Source of the DNA: Chrysoperla carnea
Taxonomy: Eukaryota > Arthropoda > Insecta > Neuroptera > Chrysopidae
Assembly (NCBI RefSeq): GCF_905475395.1
Contig: NC_058338.1
Location: 6,338,935-6,402,934, forward strand
Direction: 5' to 3'
DNA length: 64,000 nt
The translations under genes were made by a program, and so were the position numbers. Each line of letters starts with the position of its first letter. The stretch's first letter is position 1. A model generated the notes under the pieces. That model was given only the letters and a program-made list of their open reading frames with translations. It had not been told where the DNA came from and made no database searches. This document shows, one piece after another, positions 1-11,899 of this stretch.

Positions 1-900
1 TTAGAGAAGTTTAAAAAATCGAACACATTTATCAAGTTCCAGTATTAAAAAATTTAAAAACTTTTAAAGTATTTGCTAGAAAACCGTACACCACTATGTT
101 AAGTGTACGCACAATAAATTAAAATTTTATTAAGTTTTTTAACATTTGTGCAATAATAGGCCAAAAAATGAAAATTTGTTCAACAAAGAAATTTTTATTT
201 AAACATAGACATCAAAACAAAATTTGAAATCAGAAAATGACAAATCTAAAACACATTCTCAAAATCCGCTTTTAAAATAAGATTTAGACATTTATTTAAA
301 ATTTTAAATAAGAACGCTAACTAACAGAATAACATTTCAGAAAAAAAAAACGTTGTTATGGCAACAAAGGATCTAATTTGATTCTATTAGTCTTAAAAAC
401 TCATAATCTTAGATTCATTTGGAATTGGCCTATTGGGGATACCACATTAAAAAAAAGTCTACCTCGAAGGTGGAGTGGAAATGACTAACAAACTGGAACC
501 TTCTTTTTAAAATTTTTTTAAAGAAATCATTCATAAATTCTTGCGTTTATAAAGCATTTTTGATAATTTAATTGCAAAAGCTTATTTTTTCCTGTTAATT
601 TAATGGATTTTATAAAAAGTAATTCTTATAGTCTTTCGTTTATGAAATACATTGGTTGATTTAATTGTAAAAAGTAATAAAAAAAACCACCATAAAACCA
701 AATTTTTAATACTAATTATCGCTGTTGCTTAACTTTTATCGTAATATAGATAATAAGTGTAAAAAAGTATAACTAGTTTTTCCGAACATTATTTTTTCAC
801 TAATTAATGAATCTAAACTGTATTCATTAACATCCTTGCGTATGATATAAATAAAATATAAGAATATAAAGTATCAATTTTCACCACCAGAATTCTTCAA
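1..900. other. AT-rich sequence, no recognisable feature
   Basis: Very AT-rich sequence with homopolymer runs and no open frame of note. I see no tandem structure and no transposon ends. It borders the satellite array that starts near 900, so it may be decayed pericentric or intergenic sequence. Confidence 0.5.
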
Positions 901-929
901 ACTAAGAGTAGTCCAATAAAGTTTGTGGT

Positions 930-3900
930 TTGTGGTAACGAATTTTCAGGTTTTTCAACACTGGTCCAACGATGGTCAAACGATTAGACGATTATGAATT
1001 TAATATTTATATATCTTTCGAACTGAGGGTGGTCAAACGAAAATTGTGAGTGGTCAAAAGTGGTCCTACGATTTTGAATGGATTTGGATGAAAAAATCTA
1101 TAAATTTTTCACTCCTTTAGTAGAAAATCGATTTTTTTGTTTTTGTCGTTATTACAATCTTTGGATGGTGGAGGGAACGTTTTTTCGTTAAAAAAAATTT
1201 GTTTTTTCTAAATATTTTTCGAACGGAGGGTGGTCTAACGTTTTTTGTTAATATTCCCAAGTGGTCCTACGATTCTTCAACGATTGAGCACAAAAACACC
1301 CCAGAATTTGTAGTAATTCATTAGAATCCAGCCTTTTTTGTTTTTCGTTAAAAAAAAAATTGTTTTTTCTAAATATTTTTCGAACGAAGGGTGGTCAAAC
1401 GAAAATTGTGAATATTTTGGGGTGGTCCTACGATTCGCTAACAATTGACATCAAAAACACCCCAGAATTCCTGCTGCTTATATAAAAATTCATTTTTCAT
1501 TTTTTTTCGTTAAAAAAAAATTCGTTTTTTCTAAATATTTTTCGAACTGAGGGTGGTCAAACGAAAATTGTGGGTGGTCAAAAGTGGTCCTACGATTTTG
1601 AATGGATTTGGATGAAAAAATCTATAAATTTTTCACTCCTTTAGTAGAAAATCGATTTTTTTGTTTTTGTCGTTATTACAATCTTTGGATGGTGGAGGGA
1701 ACGTTTTTTCGTTAAAAAAAATTTTGTTTTTTCTAAATATTTTTCGAGCGGAGGGTGGTCTAACGTTTTTTGTTAATATTCCCAGGTGGTCCTACGATTC
1801 TCCAACGATTGAGCACAAAAACACCCCAGAATTTGTAGTAATTCATTAGAATCCAGCCTTTTTTGTTTTTCGTTAAAAAAAAAATTGTTTTTTCTAAATA
1901 TTTTTCGAACGAAGGGTGGTCAAACGAAAATTGTGAATATTTTGGGGTGGTCCTACGATTCGCTAACAATTGACATCAAAAACACCCCAGAATTCCTGCT
2001 GCTTATATAAAAATTCATTTTTCATTTTTTTTCGTTAAAAAAAAATTCGTTTTTTCTAAATATTTTTCGAACTGAGGGTGGTCAAACGAAAATTGTGGGT
2101 GGTCAAAAGTGGTCCTACGATTTTGAATGGATTTGGATGAAAAAATCTATAAATTTTTCACTCCTTTAGTAGAAAATCGATTTTTTTGTTTTTGTCGTTA
2201 TTACAATCTTTGGATGGTGGAGGGAACGTTTTTTCGTTAAAAAAAAATTTGTTTTTTCTAAATATTTTTCGAACGGAGGGTGGTCTAACGTTTTTTGTTA
2301 ATATTCCCAGGTGGTCCTACGATTCTTCAACGATTGAGCACAAAAACACCCCAGAATTTGTAGTAATTCATTAGAATTCAGCCTTTTTTGTTTTTCGTTA
2401 AAAAAAAAATTGTTTTTTCTAAATATTTTTCGAACGAAGGGTGGTCAAACGAAAATTGTGAATATTTTGGGGTGGTCCTACGAGACGCTAACAATTGACA
2501 TCAAAAACACCGCAGAATTCCTGCTGCTTATATAAAAATTCATTTTTCATTTTTTTCCGTTAAAAAAAAATTCGTTTTTTGTAAATATTTTTCGAACTGA
2601 GGGTGGTCAAACAAAAATTGTGGGTGGTCAAAAGTGGTCCTACGATTTTGAATGGATTTGGATGAAAAAATCTATAAATTTTTCACTCCTTTAGTAGAAA
2701 ATCGATTTTTTTGTTTTTGTCGTTATTACAATCTTTGGATGGTGGAGGGAACGTTTTTTCGTTAAAAAAAAATTTGTTTTTTCTAAATATTTTTCGAGCG
2801 GAGGGTGGTCTAACGTTTTTTGTTAATATTCCCAGGTGGTCCTACGATTCTCCAACGATTGAGCACAAAAACACCCCAGAATTTGTAGTAATTCATTAGA
2901 ATCCAGCCTTTTTTGTTTTTCGTTAAAAAAAAAATTGTTTTTTCTAAATATTTTTCGAACGAAGGGTGGTCAAACGAAAATTGTGAATATTTTGGGGTGG
3001 TCCTACGATTCGCTAACAATTGACATCAAAAACATTACAGAATTCCTGCTGCTTATATAAAAATTCATTTTTCATTTTTTTTCGTTAAAAAAAAATTCGT
3101 TTTTTCTAAATATTTTTCGAACTGAGGGTGGTCAAACGAAAATTGTGGGTGGTCAAAAGTGGTCCTACGATTTTGAATGGATTTGGATGAAAAAATCTAT
3201 AAATTTTTCACTCCTTTAGTAGAAAATCGATTTTTTTGTTTTTGTCGTTATTACAATCTTTGGATGGTGGAGGGAACGTTTTTTCGTTAAAAAAAATTTT
3301 GTTTTTTCTAAATATTTTTCGAGCGGAGGGTGGTCTAACGTTTTTTGTTAATATTCCCAGGTGGTCCTACGATTCTCCAACGATTGAGCACAAAAACACC
3401 CCAGAATTTGTAGTAATTCATTAGAATCCAGCCTTTTTTGTTTTTCGTTAAAAAAAAAATTGTTTTTTCTAAATATTTTTCGAACGAAGGGTGGTCAAAC
3501 GAAAATTGTGAATATTTTGGGGTGGTCCTACGATTCGCTAACAATTGACATCAAAAACACCCCAGAATTCCTGCTGCTTATATAAAAATTCATTTTTCAT
3601 TTTTTTTCGTTAAAAAAAAATTCGTTTTTTCTAAATATTTTTCGAACTGAGGGTGGTCAAACGAAAATTGTGGGTGGTCAAAAGTGGTCCTACGATTTTG
3701 AATGGATTTGGATGAAAAAATCTATAAATTTTTCACTCCTTTAGTAGAAAATCGATTTTTTTGTTTTTGTCGTTATTACAATCTTTGGATGGTGGAGGGA
3801 ACGTTTTTTCGTTAAAAAAAAATTTGTTTTTTCTAAATATTTTTCGAACGGAGGGTGGTCTAACGTTTTTTGTTAATATTCCCAGGTGGTCCTACGATTC

Positions 3901-5425
3901 TTCAACGATTGAGCACAAAAACACCCCAGAATTTGTAGTAATTCATTAGAATTCAGCCTTTTTTGTTTTTCGTTAAAAAAAAAATTGTTTTTTCTAAATA
4001 TTTTTCGAACGAAGGGTGGTCAAACGAAAATTGTGAATATTTTGGGGTGGTCCTACGAGACGCTAACAATTGACATCAAAAACACCGCAGAATTCCTGCT
4101 GCTTATATAAAAATTCATTTTTCATTTTTTTCCGTTAAAAAAAAATTCGTTTTTTGTAAATATTTTTCGAACTGAGGGTGGTCAAACAAAAATTGTGGGT
4201 GGTCAAAAGTGGTCCTACGATTTTGAATGGATTTGGATGAAAAAATCTATAAATTTTTCACTCCTTTAGTAGAAAATCGATTTTTTTGTTTTTGTCGTTA
4301 TTACAATCTTTGGATGGTGGAGGGAACGTTTTTTCGTTAAAAAAAAATTTGTTTTTTCTAAATATTTTTCGAGCGGAGGGTGGTCTAACGTTTTTTGTTA
4401 ATATTCCCAGGTGGTCCTACGATTCTCCAACGATTGAGCAAAAAAACACCCCAGAATTTGTAGTAATTCATTAGAATCCAGCCTTTTTTGTTTTTCGTTA
4501 AAAAAAAAATTGTTTTTTCTAAATATTTTTCGAACGAAGGGTGGTCAAACGAAAATTGTGAATATTTTGGGGTGGTCCTACGATTCGCTAACAATTGACA
4601 TCAAAAACATCCCAGAATTCCTGCTGCTTATATAAAAATTCATTTTTCATTTTTTTTCGTTAAAAAAAAATTCGTTTTTTCTAAATATTTTTCGAACTGA
4701 GGGTGGTCAAACGAAAATTGTGGGTGGTCAAAAGTGGTCCTACGATTTTGAATGGATTTGGATGAAAAAATCTATAAATTTTTCACTCCTTTAGTAGAAA
4801 ATCGATTTTTTTGTTTTTGTCGTTATTACAATCTTTGGATGGTGGAGGGAACGTTTTTTCGTTAAAAAAAAATTTGTTTTTTCTAAATATTTTTCGAACG
4901 GAGGGTGGTCTAACGTTTTTTGTTAATATTCCCAGGTGGTCCTACGATTCTCCAACGATTGAGCACAAAAACACCCCAGAATTTGTAGTAATTCATTAGA
5001 ATCCAGCCTTTTTTGTTTTTCGTTAAAAAAAAAATTGTTTTTTCTAAATATTTTTCGAACGAAGGGTGGTCAAACGAAAATTGTGAGTGGTCAAAAGTGG
5101 TCCTACGATTTAGAATCGATTGAGCTCACAATTAAATTAAATTTCGTTCATGGGGGTGCTACCATGTTATTTTCCCTATGCTGGTTATGGTGGAGGCTAC
5201 GAGAAATAAAATTTTGAATCGTGAATATTTTCCGAACGGAGGGTGGTCAAACGAAAATTGCGGGTGGTCAAAAGTGGTCCTACGATGGTCAAACGATTAA
5301 GCTCACAAAGAACGTAAAATTCGGTCATGGGGGTGCCATCTTCACAAACCTTGGTAGGGCAGTGTATTTTATCATCAAAATATTCCAGAGTTTTCTGAAC
5401 CTTCTGAAATCTAAACCACTCTAGC
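930..5425. repeat. Satellite array, 525-bp unit in a 1575-bp higher-order repeat
   Basis: A near-identical block recurs every 525 bp; one landmark falls at 1661, 2186, 2711, 3236, 3761, 4286 and 4811. Each 525-bp unit holds three diverged sub-repeats that begin with the motif GTTTTTTCTAAATATTTTTC (at 1524, 1726, 1887, then 2049), so sub-repeat lengths are about 202, 161 and 162 bp. Variant bases recur every third unit: the ACGAGACGC variant is at 2482 and again at 4057, and the GTAAAT variant near 2580 returns near 4155. This gives a 1575-bp higher-order period. The left (about 930-1190) and right (about 5035-5425) edges are diverged monomers carrying the GGTGGTC and GTGGTCCTACGAT motifs. Short open frames inside it repeat with the array and are not genes. 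Confidence 0.93.
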
Positions 5426-5429
5426 GGGA

Positions 5430-6169
5430 ATAGATTCCCTTGAGAAACGTATTCCTTTATAATCCTTTGGACTTTGAAGCACCTCCAGATCCAAACTTTT
5501 TTTTTTAAATCTTCTATTCGATTTACATGAATCTACAGAAAAATTTCCTTATGTAAGAGGTAACATTAATATGATCCGATACATTGTCTATGAGAACTCT
5601 TTGATCCAATCATCTCCATAAGCTTCCTTGTTTTATAAAATATGGGTCGAATATGTTTCTGTTAACACTTTAAAGAAAGAAACTCTGTGGCCACACGCCT
5701 CTAAAATTTGACTGTATTACCTTATAATTGATTTATTGGACTAAATTGTTCCAATAAGTTATTGGGACAGCCTTGCCATAAATAATAATAATATGGACCA
5801 GAGAACTATTTATGGGAGGCAGATTAAATCAAAATTGTTTTGCAATTTATATACAAAAGAAAACTGAAAAATTTACATACAATACCTACACATTATGGTA
5901 TTGTGAAATTGTGAGCTAATCTATAAAACGATACAAAACTATAACAGAACCATGATTATCGAAGTATAAATATGTATATTCAATAATGTCTAAACAAAAC
6001 TTAGATTGCTAGAGCACTATTTGTGTCGTAAAGTTGTTGGTTAAACTATAATGCACATTCCAACAAGAATATTATAAACTAAAATGAAGCGAAATTTCTA
6101 TGATTCTTTTTGTCTGAAATTTGGGCAGTTTTAAAAAGAAATGTAAGGACTGACATTCAAAACTTTTTA
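5430..6169. other. Intergenic sequence without recognisable gene
   Basis: AT-rich sequence between the satellite and the first dispersed repeats. There is no open frame with coding character and no terminal inverted repeats that I could find. Confidence 0.4.
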
Positions 6170-6225
6170 TACAAGGTATTTCATCAATTAACTCAATCAA
6201 TTGTTCGTTTTCACTTGCTTTTTTA
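6170..6225 (+). repeat. RepA 3'-end fragment
   Basis: Carries the terminal motif of the RepA family (GGTATTTC, then TCAATTAACTCAATCAATTG, then a T-rich stretch ending CACTTG). Only the 3' end is present. It is followed by an insect-type dispersed sequence (6240-6500) containing phrases such as TCGACTGGGTGAACCGATTT. Confidence 0.55.
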
Positions 6226-6499
6226 TTAAATACAAAATAATTTTATTAATTAACCGATTTCAAACAAAATCGGAGGAGGTTATCAATTCGACTGTATTTT
6301 TATTTTAATTTTTTTTATGTGTGTTACCTCAGAACTTTCGACTGGGTGAACCGATTTTGATGATTCTATTTGAAAGCTGGTAAAAACCACAAAAGTCTTA
6401 AATTTGCATTAAGTTTGCACGACAAGAGGACTAATAACTCAATATCACGCCAACCGATTTCCATGATTCTTTCTTTAGTGACAAATTAGTTAGTGTAAA

Positions 6500-6775
6500 G
6501 AAAACCGACTTCAAAAGAAAAACTTTTCCAAAACAAATTAATATCCACTAAAAAGTAAAAAAAAAAATAAGGATAATATAATGAGTTAAAATTATTGATA
6601 TTTTTGGAGTCGGTGTCAGTCAAGCTAATGAAGCAAACTGTTCCGTCCGCGTTGTTTCCTTGGCTGACACCGACTCAAAAAATAACAATAATTGTAACTA
6701 CATTATATTATCGTTATTTTTTTACTTTTTAGTGCATATTAATTTGTTTTGGAAAAGTTTTTCTTTTTGTTAAAA
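6500..6775. repeat. Foldback (palindromic) MITE-like element
   Basis: The left arm (about 6512-6585, containing AACTTTTCCAAAACAAATTA and CTAAAAAGTAAAAAA) is the reverse complement of the right arm (about 6700-6765, containing TTTTTTACTTTTTAGTG and TAATTTGTTTTGGAAAAGTT). A second, inner palindrome is formed by GAGTCGGTGTCAG near 6607 and CTGACACCGACTC near 6662. The whole reads as a fold-back DNA element with no coding capacity. Confidence 0.7.
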
Positions 6776-6779
6776 GTTT

Positions 6780-8038
6780 TTTTTTATATTTCAATTTTAT
6801 TGAATTATAAGGAAAGCCATTTCACAAATGAACTGCCTTAAGCTATTAAATATACTTATTCTCAAATTTTCCTTTGCATCTTTCCATATTCCCAAAAGCG
6901 CAAGCGAGAAAATCTTCGATTCAAATAATCAATGTATAAAGCAATCTTAGCTAAATAAAAACATCTTTGTAAAAATTCATAATAATTACAGATTTTACTG
7001 GCTGTGTTGCTATTTGAAGAGATTAACAATAGGTTGACCTTGGCCTTGCATCCGTACAATTGAATTGACTTCCGACTTTCATTGCAAGAGACTGTATTTT
7101 CATATACATTTGTCACCAGATCATACAAAATTGTTTTTTAATAGTTCAATAAAAACGAATTCTGCTTTTAGACATTTTATTGTAATTAAAAGTAGAAGAC
7201 GTATAAGGAATATTTATTAAAAATAACTTTCTTTATTTTGTTGAACCCGTTGGCTACAAATTTATTTATCATTTTAATTAGACTTGTAAACTTTTACCCC
7301 TATTAGGTACACATTAGGTTACCCCGCGTATTAGGTACAGATCTTGAAACTCGAAGACACTTACGGCAAAAGCATATATGCAAAATAGCCATAAATATTT
7401 GACATACAAAAGAAAATAAATAATGCAAAAATTGATATCCGTTTTCGAAACACTATTAAATTATCAATTTGTCCAGTTTTTACATTCCATAACTAGTTTT
7501 AAATTTAAAAAATGAACTTTTATAACTAGTGTGCTATGAAATGTAAAAACAGGATAATTTGATAATTTATTAGTTTTACATATTCAAATATTTCAATAAA
7601 CTTGTAATAATTATGAGTGATGAGCTCCAGTAGGTAAGAGCACTCGCAGTGTATATCGGAACACAGCCCATATAAGTTAGCTAATAACATCCAATAACAT
7701 CGATCAACGAACTGTTGCTAAAATCTCTCACTTGGATTAACAAGACCACTGACTGAGAGTGGTTCACGCTATGGTAAGTTATTTGTACTAAAATTTTTTT
7801 GGTACAAATTTGTATATTAATTTTTCATATACATACAAGGTAAATTATTTATTTTTTTGCCAACTCGTTGCTTGATTGCTACAATCCAAGCGCCACTATT
7901 ATTAACTCCAGCCTCAAGGTTACCTAACATTTTTATTACTCTAAATTACATTGAAATTAAAATACTCTTTTTGTGATTTTTTTTATACTTTATCAACTTC
8001 ACATTGATAATTTCGATAATTTTTTTCCCGTGATTAAA
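6780..8038. other. Intergenic sequence; possible tRNA-like SINE trace
   Basis: No gene is visible. At about 7615-7655 the phrase CCAGTAGGTAAGAGCACTCG loosely resembles a tRNA A-box region, but I find no convincing B box downstream, so a SINE call is weak. The rest is AT-rich filler. Confidence 0.3.
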
Positions 8039-8039
8039 T

Positions 8040-8222
8040 GATTACTGCGGGAGCTGTCACAGTGATGAGCCAGCCTCACTTTGACAACCTCTCCGACCTA
8101 AAGTCCGTCGACGTCAAAGCTCTCCTGCTGTTCTTAAACAGCTCCAAATGGTTCATGGAGTAGCTAGATGATCTAAGTGTGTCCCACCCCAGGACAGCCA
8201 CTCTAACCTAACCTAACCTAAG
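8040..8222 (+). mobile_element. Non-LTR retrotransposon 3' end with CCTAA tail (LINE-B copy 1)
   Basis: Shares GGAGCTGTCACAGTG, GTCGACGTCAAAGC, CTGCTGTTCTTAAACAGCTC and GTGTGTCCCACCCCAGGACA with the longer copy at 19295-19572, but has lost internal segments. It ends in three CTAAC units that resemble the insect telomere repeat. It is a dead, 5'-truncated copy. Confidence 0.75.
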
Positions 8223-8974
8223 TTGCCTTTTCTGTCCGGACTATATGATTAATCTTCTTACTATAACAAGTATGAATTTAAGAATTATGTGACTCATACC
8301 TTCGTTAAATGACTTTAATTCAAAATATTTTATAAATAAATTAAAAAAGAAAAATAAAAAATAAAAAATAAATAAAAATTACTCACCGCTCGCTACTTAA
8401 GACTTAGCTAGTGCAAGCTGTCGCTTACTTTTACAAGTTGATATAAATATTTTTGTTTTTAGTATTATTATAAACAAGTCGGTATGTGACATCATTTGTA
8501 TAATAAATTCAGGTGTTTTTATTTTATTTTTATTTTAATACTATAAAGGATTTATAATCAGATTAACATGTTTACTTAAAACCAAAAAAAACACAGTGGC
8601 GGATCTTAAATTTATAATCAGAGCTATTAGTAAAATTATTAATAATGTCAAGCAATCAATATGGCAGGCATAGGCAGGCTCAAATCTTTAAAAACGGTCA
8701 AATGTTCTATGGAAAGATTAGACCATTAATTATAGTGTAGTCGCTGGATGGAGTGCAAAAAATGAGGACCGCATTTTGTCAATTGATTCTTAGTCGGAAA
8801 AGCTTGTAGATTAATATTCCGGATGTTGCCGGTTGTTAAAAATTGTGATAACACAATTATGTATATTTACTAGAATTTTTTTTCGTTTTTGAGAATGTTT
8901 CAAAAGACCACTAGTTGAAGATATCTGCAACAATTTTCAACTATTTATCTTTTATAGTTTTGGAGAAAATGAAC
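8223..8974. other. Intergenic AT-rich sequence
   Basis: Contains an A/T-rich simple stretch (about 8335-8385) and no coding character. From about 8860 the sequence resembles the flank of RepA at 37590-37670 (an ACCACTAGTTGAAG phrase occurs in both), so the dispersed repeat may begin earlier than the RepA core. Confidence 0.35.
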
Positions 8975-9375
8975 AGCAAAGTCCTAATTTACGCCCTCAC
9001 GGATAAACAGTGATGTTTACAAAAAATGTTTCAAACAAAAGTTGTTTATTTTTTTGTAAGAAACATTTTTTACATTTAAACTTTAGTTTTATCTCTAACG
9101 GTTTACAAGACCCAATTGACCTATGTTGCACAAGACCCAATTGACCTATTTTTATGTCCCAAGCACGACATAAAAATTTCAGCCCGATATCTTTTTTCGT
9201 TTTGGAGTTATCGTGATCACAGATGGGCAGCCGGACTGATGGACAAACGAAAAACCGAAAATGGACTAATTAAGTGATGTTATGAACACCTATACCAAAT
9301 TATTGTTTGTAGTATCAATATTTCAAAGCGTTAAAGCGTTACAGACTTAGAACTAAACTTAAAAGATCAAAATTA
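8975..9375 (-). repeat. RepA copy, reverse orientation
   Basis: Reverse complement of the RepA body. It shows the 'gggcgcaaatt / tgtttacccg' segment reversed (ACGCCCTCACGGATAAACAG), then GACCCAATTGACCTA, the CCGAAAATGGACTAATTA segment, and ends in the reversed 5' region with GCGTTACAGACTTAG. It is diverged and has no TIR at the right end. Confidence 0.7.
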
Positions 9376-9744
9376 TCTTACCCTTGAAAATGAAAAGGAG
9401 AATGGGTTGGGAAAGCCTTAAATAAGTTTCATTAATATGGGCAAACTAACAGAAATTATTATCAAAAACGCCACTGATAAAAAAGACACAACGTCAAGGC
9501 ATAAAAAAAAACCCAATAAAAGTTTTTATTTAATTTATATTCAACCAAAAATAAACGGGTCAAAAAATCCATTTAAATGTAAAAATTTAATAAAAATGAG
9601 ACTATAAATGTATATTTTAATTTGATTTTCATTGTGTGTTTCTAACAAAATGTATCAAACAATTAACATATTTAACTGTTTTAATACTCTAGTAAATTTT
9701 TAAATTATAATAATCTATTAAACTTACAAAAAAAACAAGTAAAA

Positions 9745-10105
9745 ATAAACAATTGACTGAGTTAATTGTTTAAATATCATGTATAGACAATATTGATTAC
9801 GGAATCGTTTGTTTTTTCGTACGGACCCAAGACCCAGTTGACCTATGATGCTCATTTACGAACTAGACCTCACTCTTTACTTAATGAGCACGCTATAAAT
9901 ATTTCAGCTTAATATCTCTTGTTGTTTTTGAGTTATCGTGTTGACAAACAGACAGACGGACAGACAACCGAAAATGGACTAATTAGATTGATTTTATAAA
10001 CACCTATACAAAAATTTTGTTCGTAGCATCAATATTTTTAAACGTTACCAACATGGGACTAAAGTTAGTATACCTTGATATATTTCATATACACATGGTA
10101 TAAAA
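9745..10105 (-). repeat. RepA copy, reverse orientation, internally deleted
   Basis: Begins with the reversed RepA 3' terminus (AACAATTGACTGAGTTAATT). It continues through GACCCAGTTGACCTATG, the gacagacggacagac tract and GAAAATGGACTAATTAG, and ends with the reversed 5' terminus CATATACACATGGTATA. Both family ends are present, so it is nearly complete apart from an internal deletion. Confidence 0.75.
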
Positions 10106-10109
10106 ATTA

Positions 10110-11554
10110 CAAAAATTTTTTGCCTTCGAACATCTCCATACGGTTTAAAATTTGTGAAATTTTCCTGAAATTATGTTTGATTAAATTAAGTAAATTTACC
10201 GTCTACTTAAATAACTTTTTAAGATAAAATAACAAATGTTTATGAAAATAAAAAAAATGATTTTTCCTTACAATACTGATAAATTTTCATAAAAATTTAT
10301 TATTTTATTACAGGTATCAAACAATATTTTTTTTTGTCGTGGTTTTCAGACAATAACAACAATAACTGCGCAATTTATTCATTAAAACAAAATTGAATTC
10401 GTAAATATAAACCCTTCAACCCTTATTCATTGATACATTTTAAAATAGGCTTTGACATGTTAGGGGATGAAAAAATATAACAATACATTGTCAGTTATAT
10501 AAATTCTGGTAAACCGGTGTTTATTTAAAAAATTGAACTCCCCTTTCGTAAAAACCCTTTTGGTAAATAAATATATGTTAGATTTCAGAACTCAAATAAA
10601 AAAAGAATCATCAAAATGAGTTCATCAAAAAAATACAGTCGAATTGGGAAACTCCTCCTTTTTGAATTTCATGTCGGTTAAAAACCAAGGCAAATATCGA
10701 AAAATTTTATTTTTATTTTTCGTCAACATGAAGTTATAATAAAATTCATCATAATATTGAAAATAAGATAAAAATAAATTCAACCCTAATCTACCCTGTT
10801 CATACATCCCTTCTGGCCTTATAAGAATGTAAAAACTTGGATTTTTTCTTTTCTATGTCATTGCTAATATGTTTACTTATTATTAAAAAGTTTTTTTAAA
10901 ATTTGTTTTCATTCGTTCCAAGATTTTTAATAATTTTTTTCTTAAAAATTTGCATGCAAGCTGAAATTTTAACGACATACTCTTTGAGAAAAAATCTACC
11001 GATTCTTAAGTGATTAAATCTCAAAAATCTCATCTTTATTTATGGATACAGTTAAATGCAGCTTATAATAATCTCTTAAACGAATAATTCACAATTTGTG
11101 AAAATAACACCTGAGATAAATCTAAAAAGTTTTTTTATTTCCTCAAAAAAGAATAATTAAATATTACTTTTAAATTTAACAAAAATATATATTTCCAATA
11201 TGACCTTCATACTTCAATAACAAAAAAATTAAGAAACGATTTTTCAATACATTTATCGTAATAAATTTCACTAAAAATTACACAAATTCTTCGTTTGTAA
11301 AACAAAACAAATTTCCAAAAAAAAAATTCCCATAAAAATTCATAATAAATTCACATGATCACGTGGCATATAAAAAAAAATATAAATTTTCCGATTTACG
11401 AAAATAAACAATATTTTGTTTACAATTGATTGTTTTTTTTTTTATAAAGTTTACAACTTTGTTTACATGTCACATGGTTTTGTATATCGGGTGAAAGTCA
11501 AATGTATAACAACTCACTTTCTATTCTAAGAAGAAAAAAAAAGTATCAACTTAC
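10110..11554. other. Intergenic or intronic sequence; old LINE-D 3' fragment
   Basis: About 10660-10825 resembles the 3' region of the non-LTR family at 52298-52640 and 57660-57860 (AACCAAGGCAAATATCGAAAA, then TTCATCATAATATTGAAAAT, then a GGCCTTATAAG end). The remainder is AT-rich with no visible exons. If the signal-peptide exon at 11555-11618 is real, this stretch is its first intron. Confidence 0.4.
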
Positions 11555-11618
11555 CACTAAAATTCACAAACTGAACACAAAATAATAGAATCAAATATGA
11601 ATTAATTTTCCACATCAT
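11555..11618 (-). CDS. Probable signal-peptide first coding exon of an unidentified gene (partial)
   Basis: On the minus strand an ATG-ATG at 11618 opens a 21-codon frame that reads as a short basic start (MMWKIN), a hydrophobic core (YLILLFCVQFV) and a small-residue end. It is followed exactly by a consensus donor, G|GTAAGT, at 11554. This is the typical shape of a first coding exon of a secreted or membrane protein. The upstream minus-strand region (11640-11900) is T-rich and leader-like, with a TCAGTG initiator-like hexamer at 11878-11873. I found no second exon in the 11.5 kb to the left, so the rest may lie beyond the window, and identity is unknown. A chance signal-like ORF next to a donor cannot be excluded. 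Confidence 0.5.
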
Positions 11619-11872
11619 GTTTTACTATTATAGTCAACGTTTTTCTCAAAACGTTTCCAAAAAAAACAAACACTTAAATAATTTTTGCAAAGTTGGTAAT
11701 AAAAAAAAAAATAAAAAAACTTCTTAAGAAACAAAACACACGTCTTTATAAATTATAACACATCGATTAGATTTTGTTTTTTTCAAAAAACAAACAAATG
11801 AAAAACACTGTTATTCAATTGTTTTCCAAATACACGACGTATACACACCGATTGAAACAAACAGTTGAAACG

Positions 11873-11878
11873 CACTGA
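11873..11878 (-). promoter_or_regulatory. Possible initiator (TCAGTG) of the signal-peptide gene
   Basis: Read on the minus strand, the hexamer TCAGTG lies 255 bases upstream of the ATG at 11618. Arthropod initiators favour TCAGT. No TATA box is obvious, and a match this short is weak on its own. Confidence 0.25.
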
Positions 11879-11899
11879 GGTTACTAACTAAAAATTAAT

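Noticed and set aside
1661-5424. Recurring 60-69-codon frames on both strands (families of near-identical peptides)
   Set aside because: They recur with the 525-bp satellite period and overlap on opposite strands; they are by-products of the array, not genes.
930-5425. CRISPR array
   Set aside because: Long contiguous tandem units without unique spacers, in an intron-bearing animal genome.
8200-8222. Interstitial telomere
   Set aside because: Only about three CTAAC units, and the same tail follows the same retrotransposon 3' end at 19295 and 46683.
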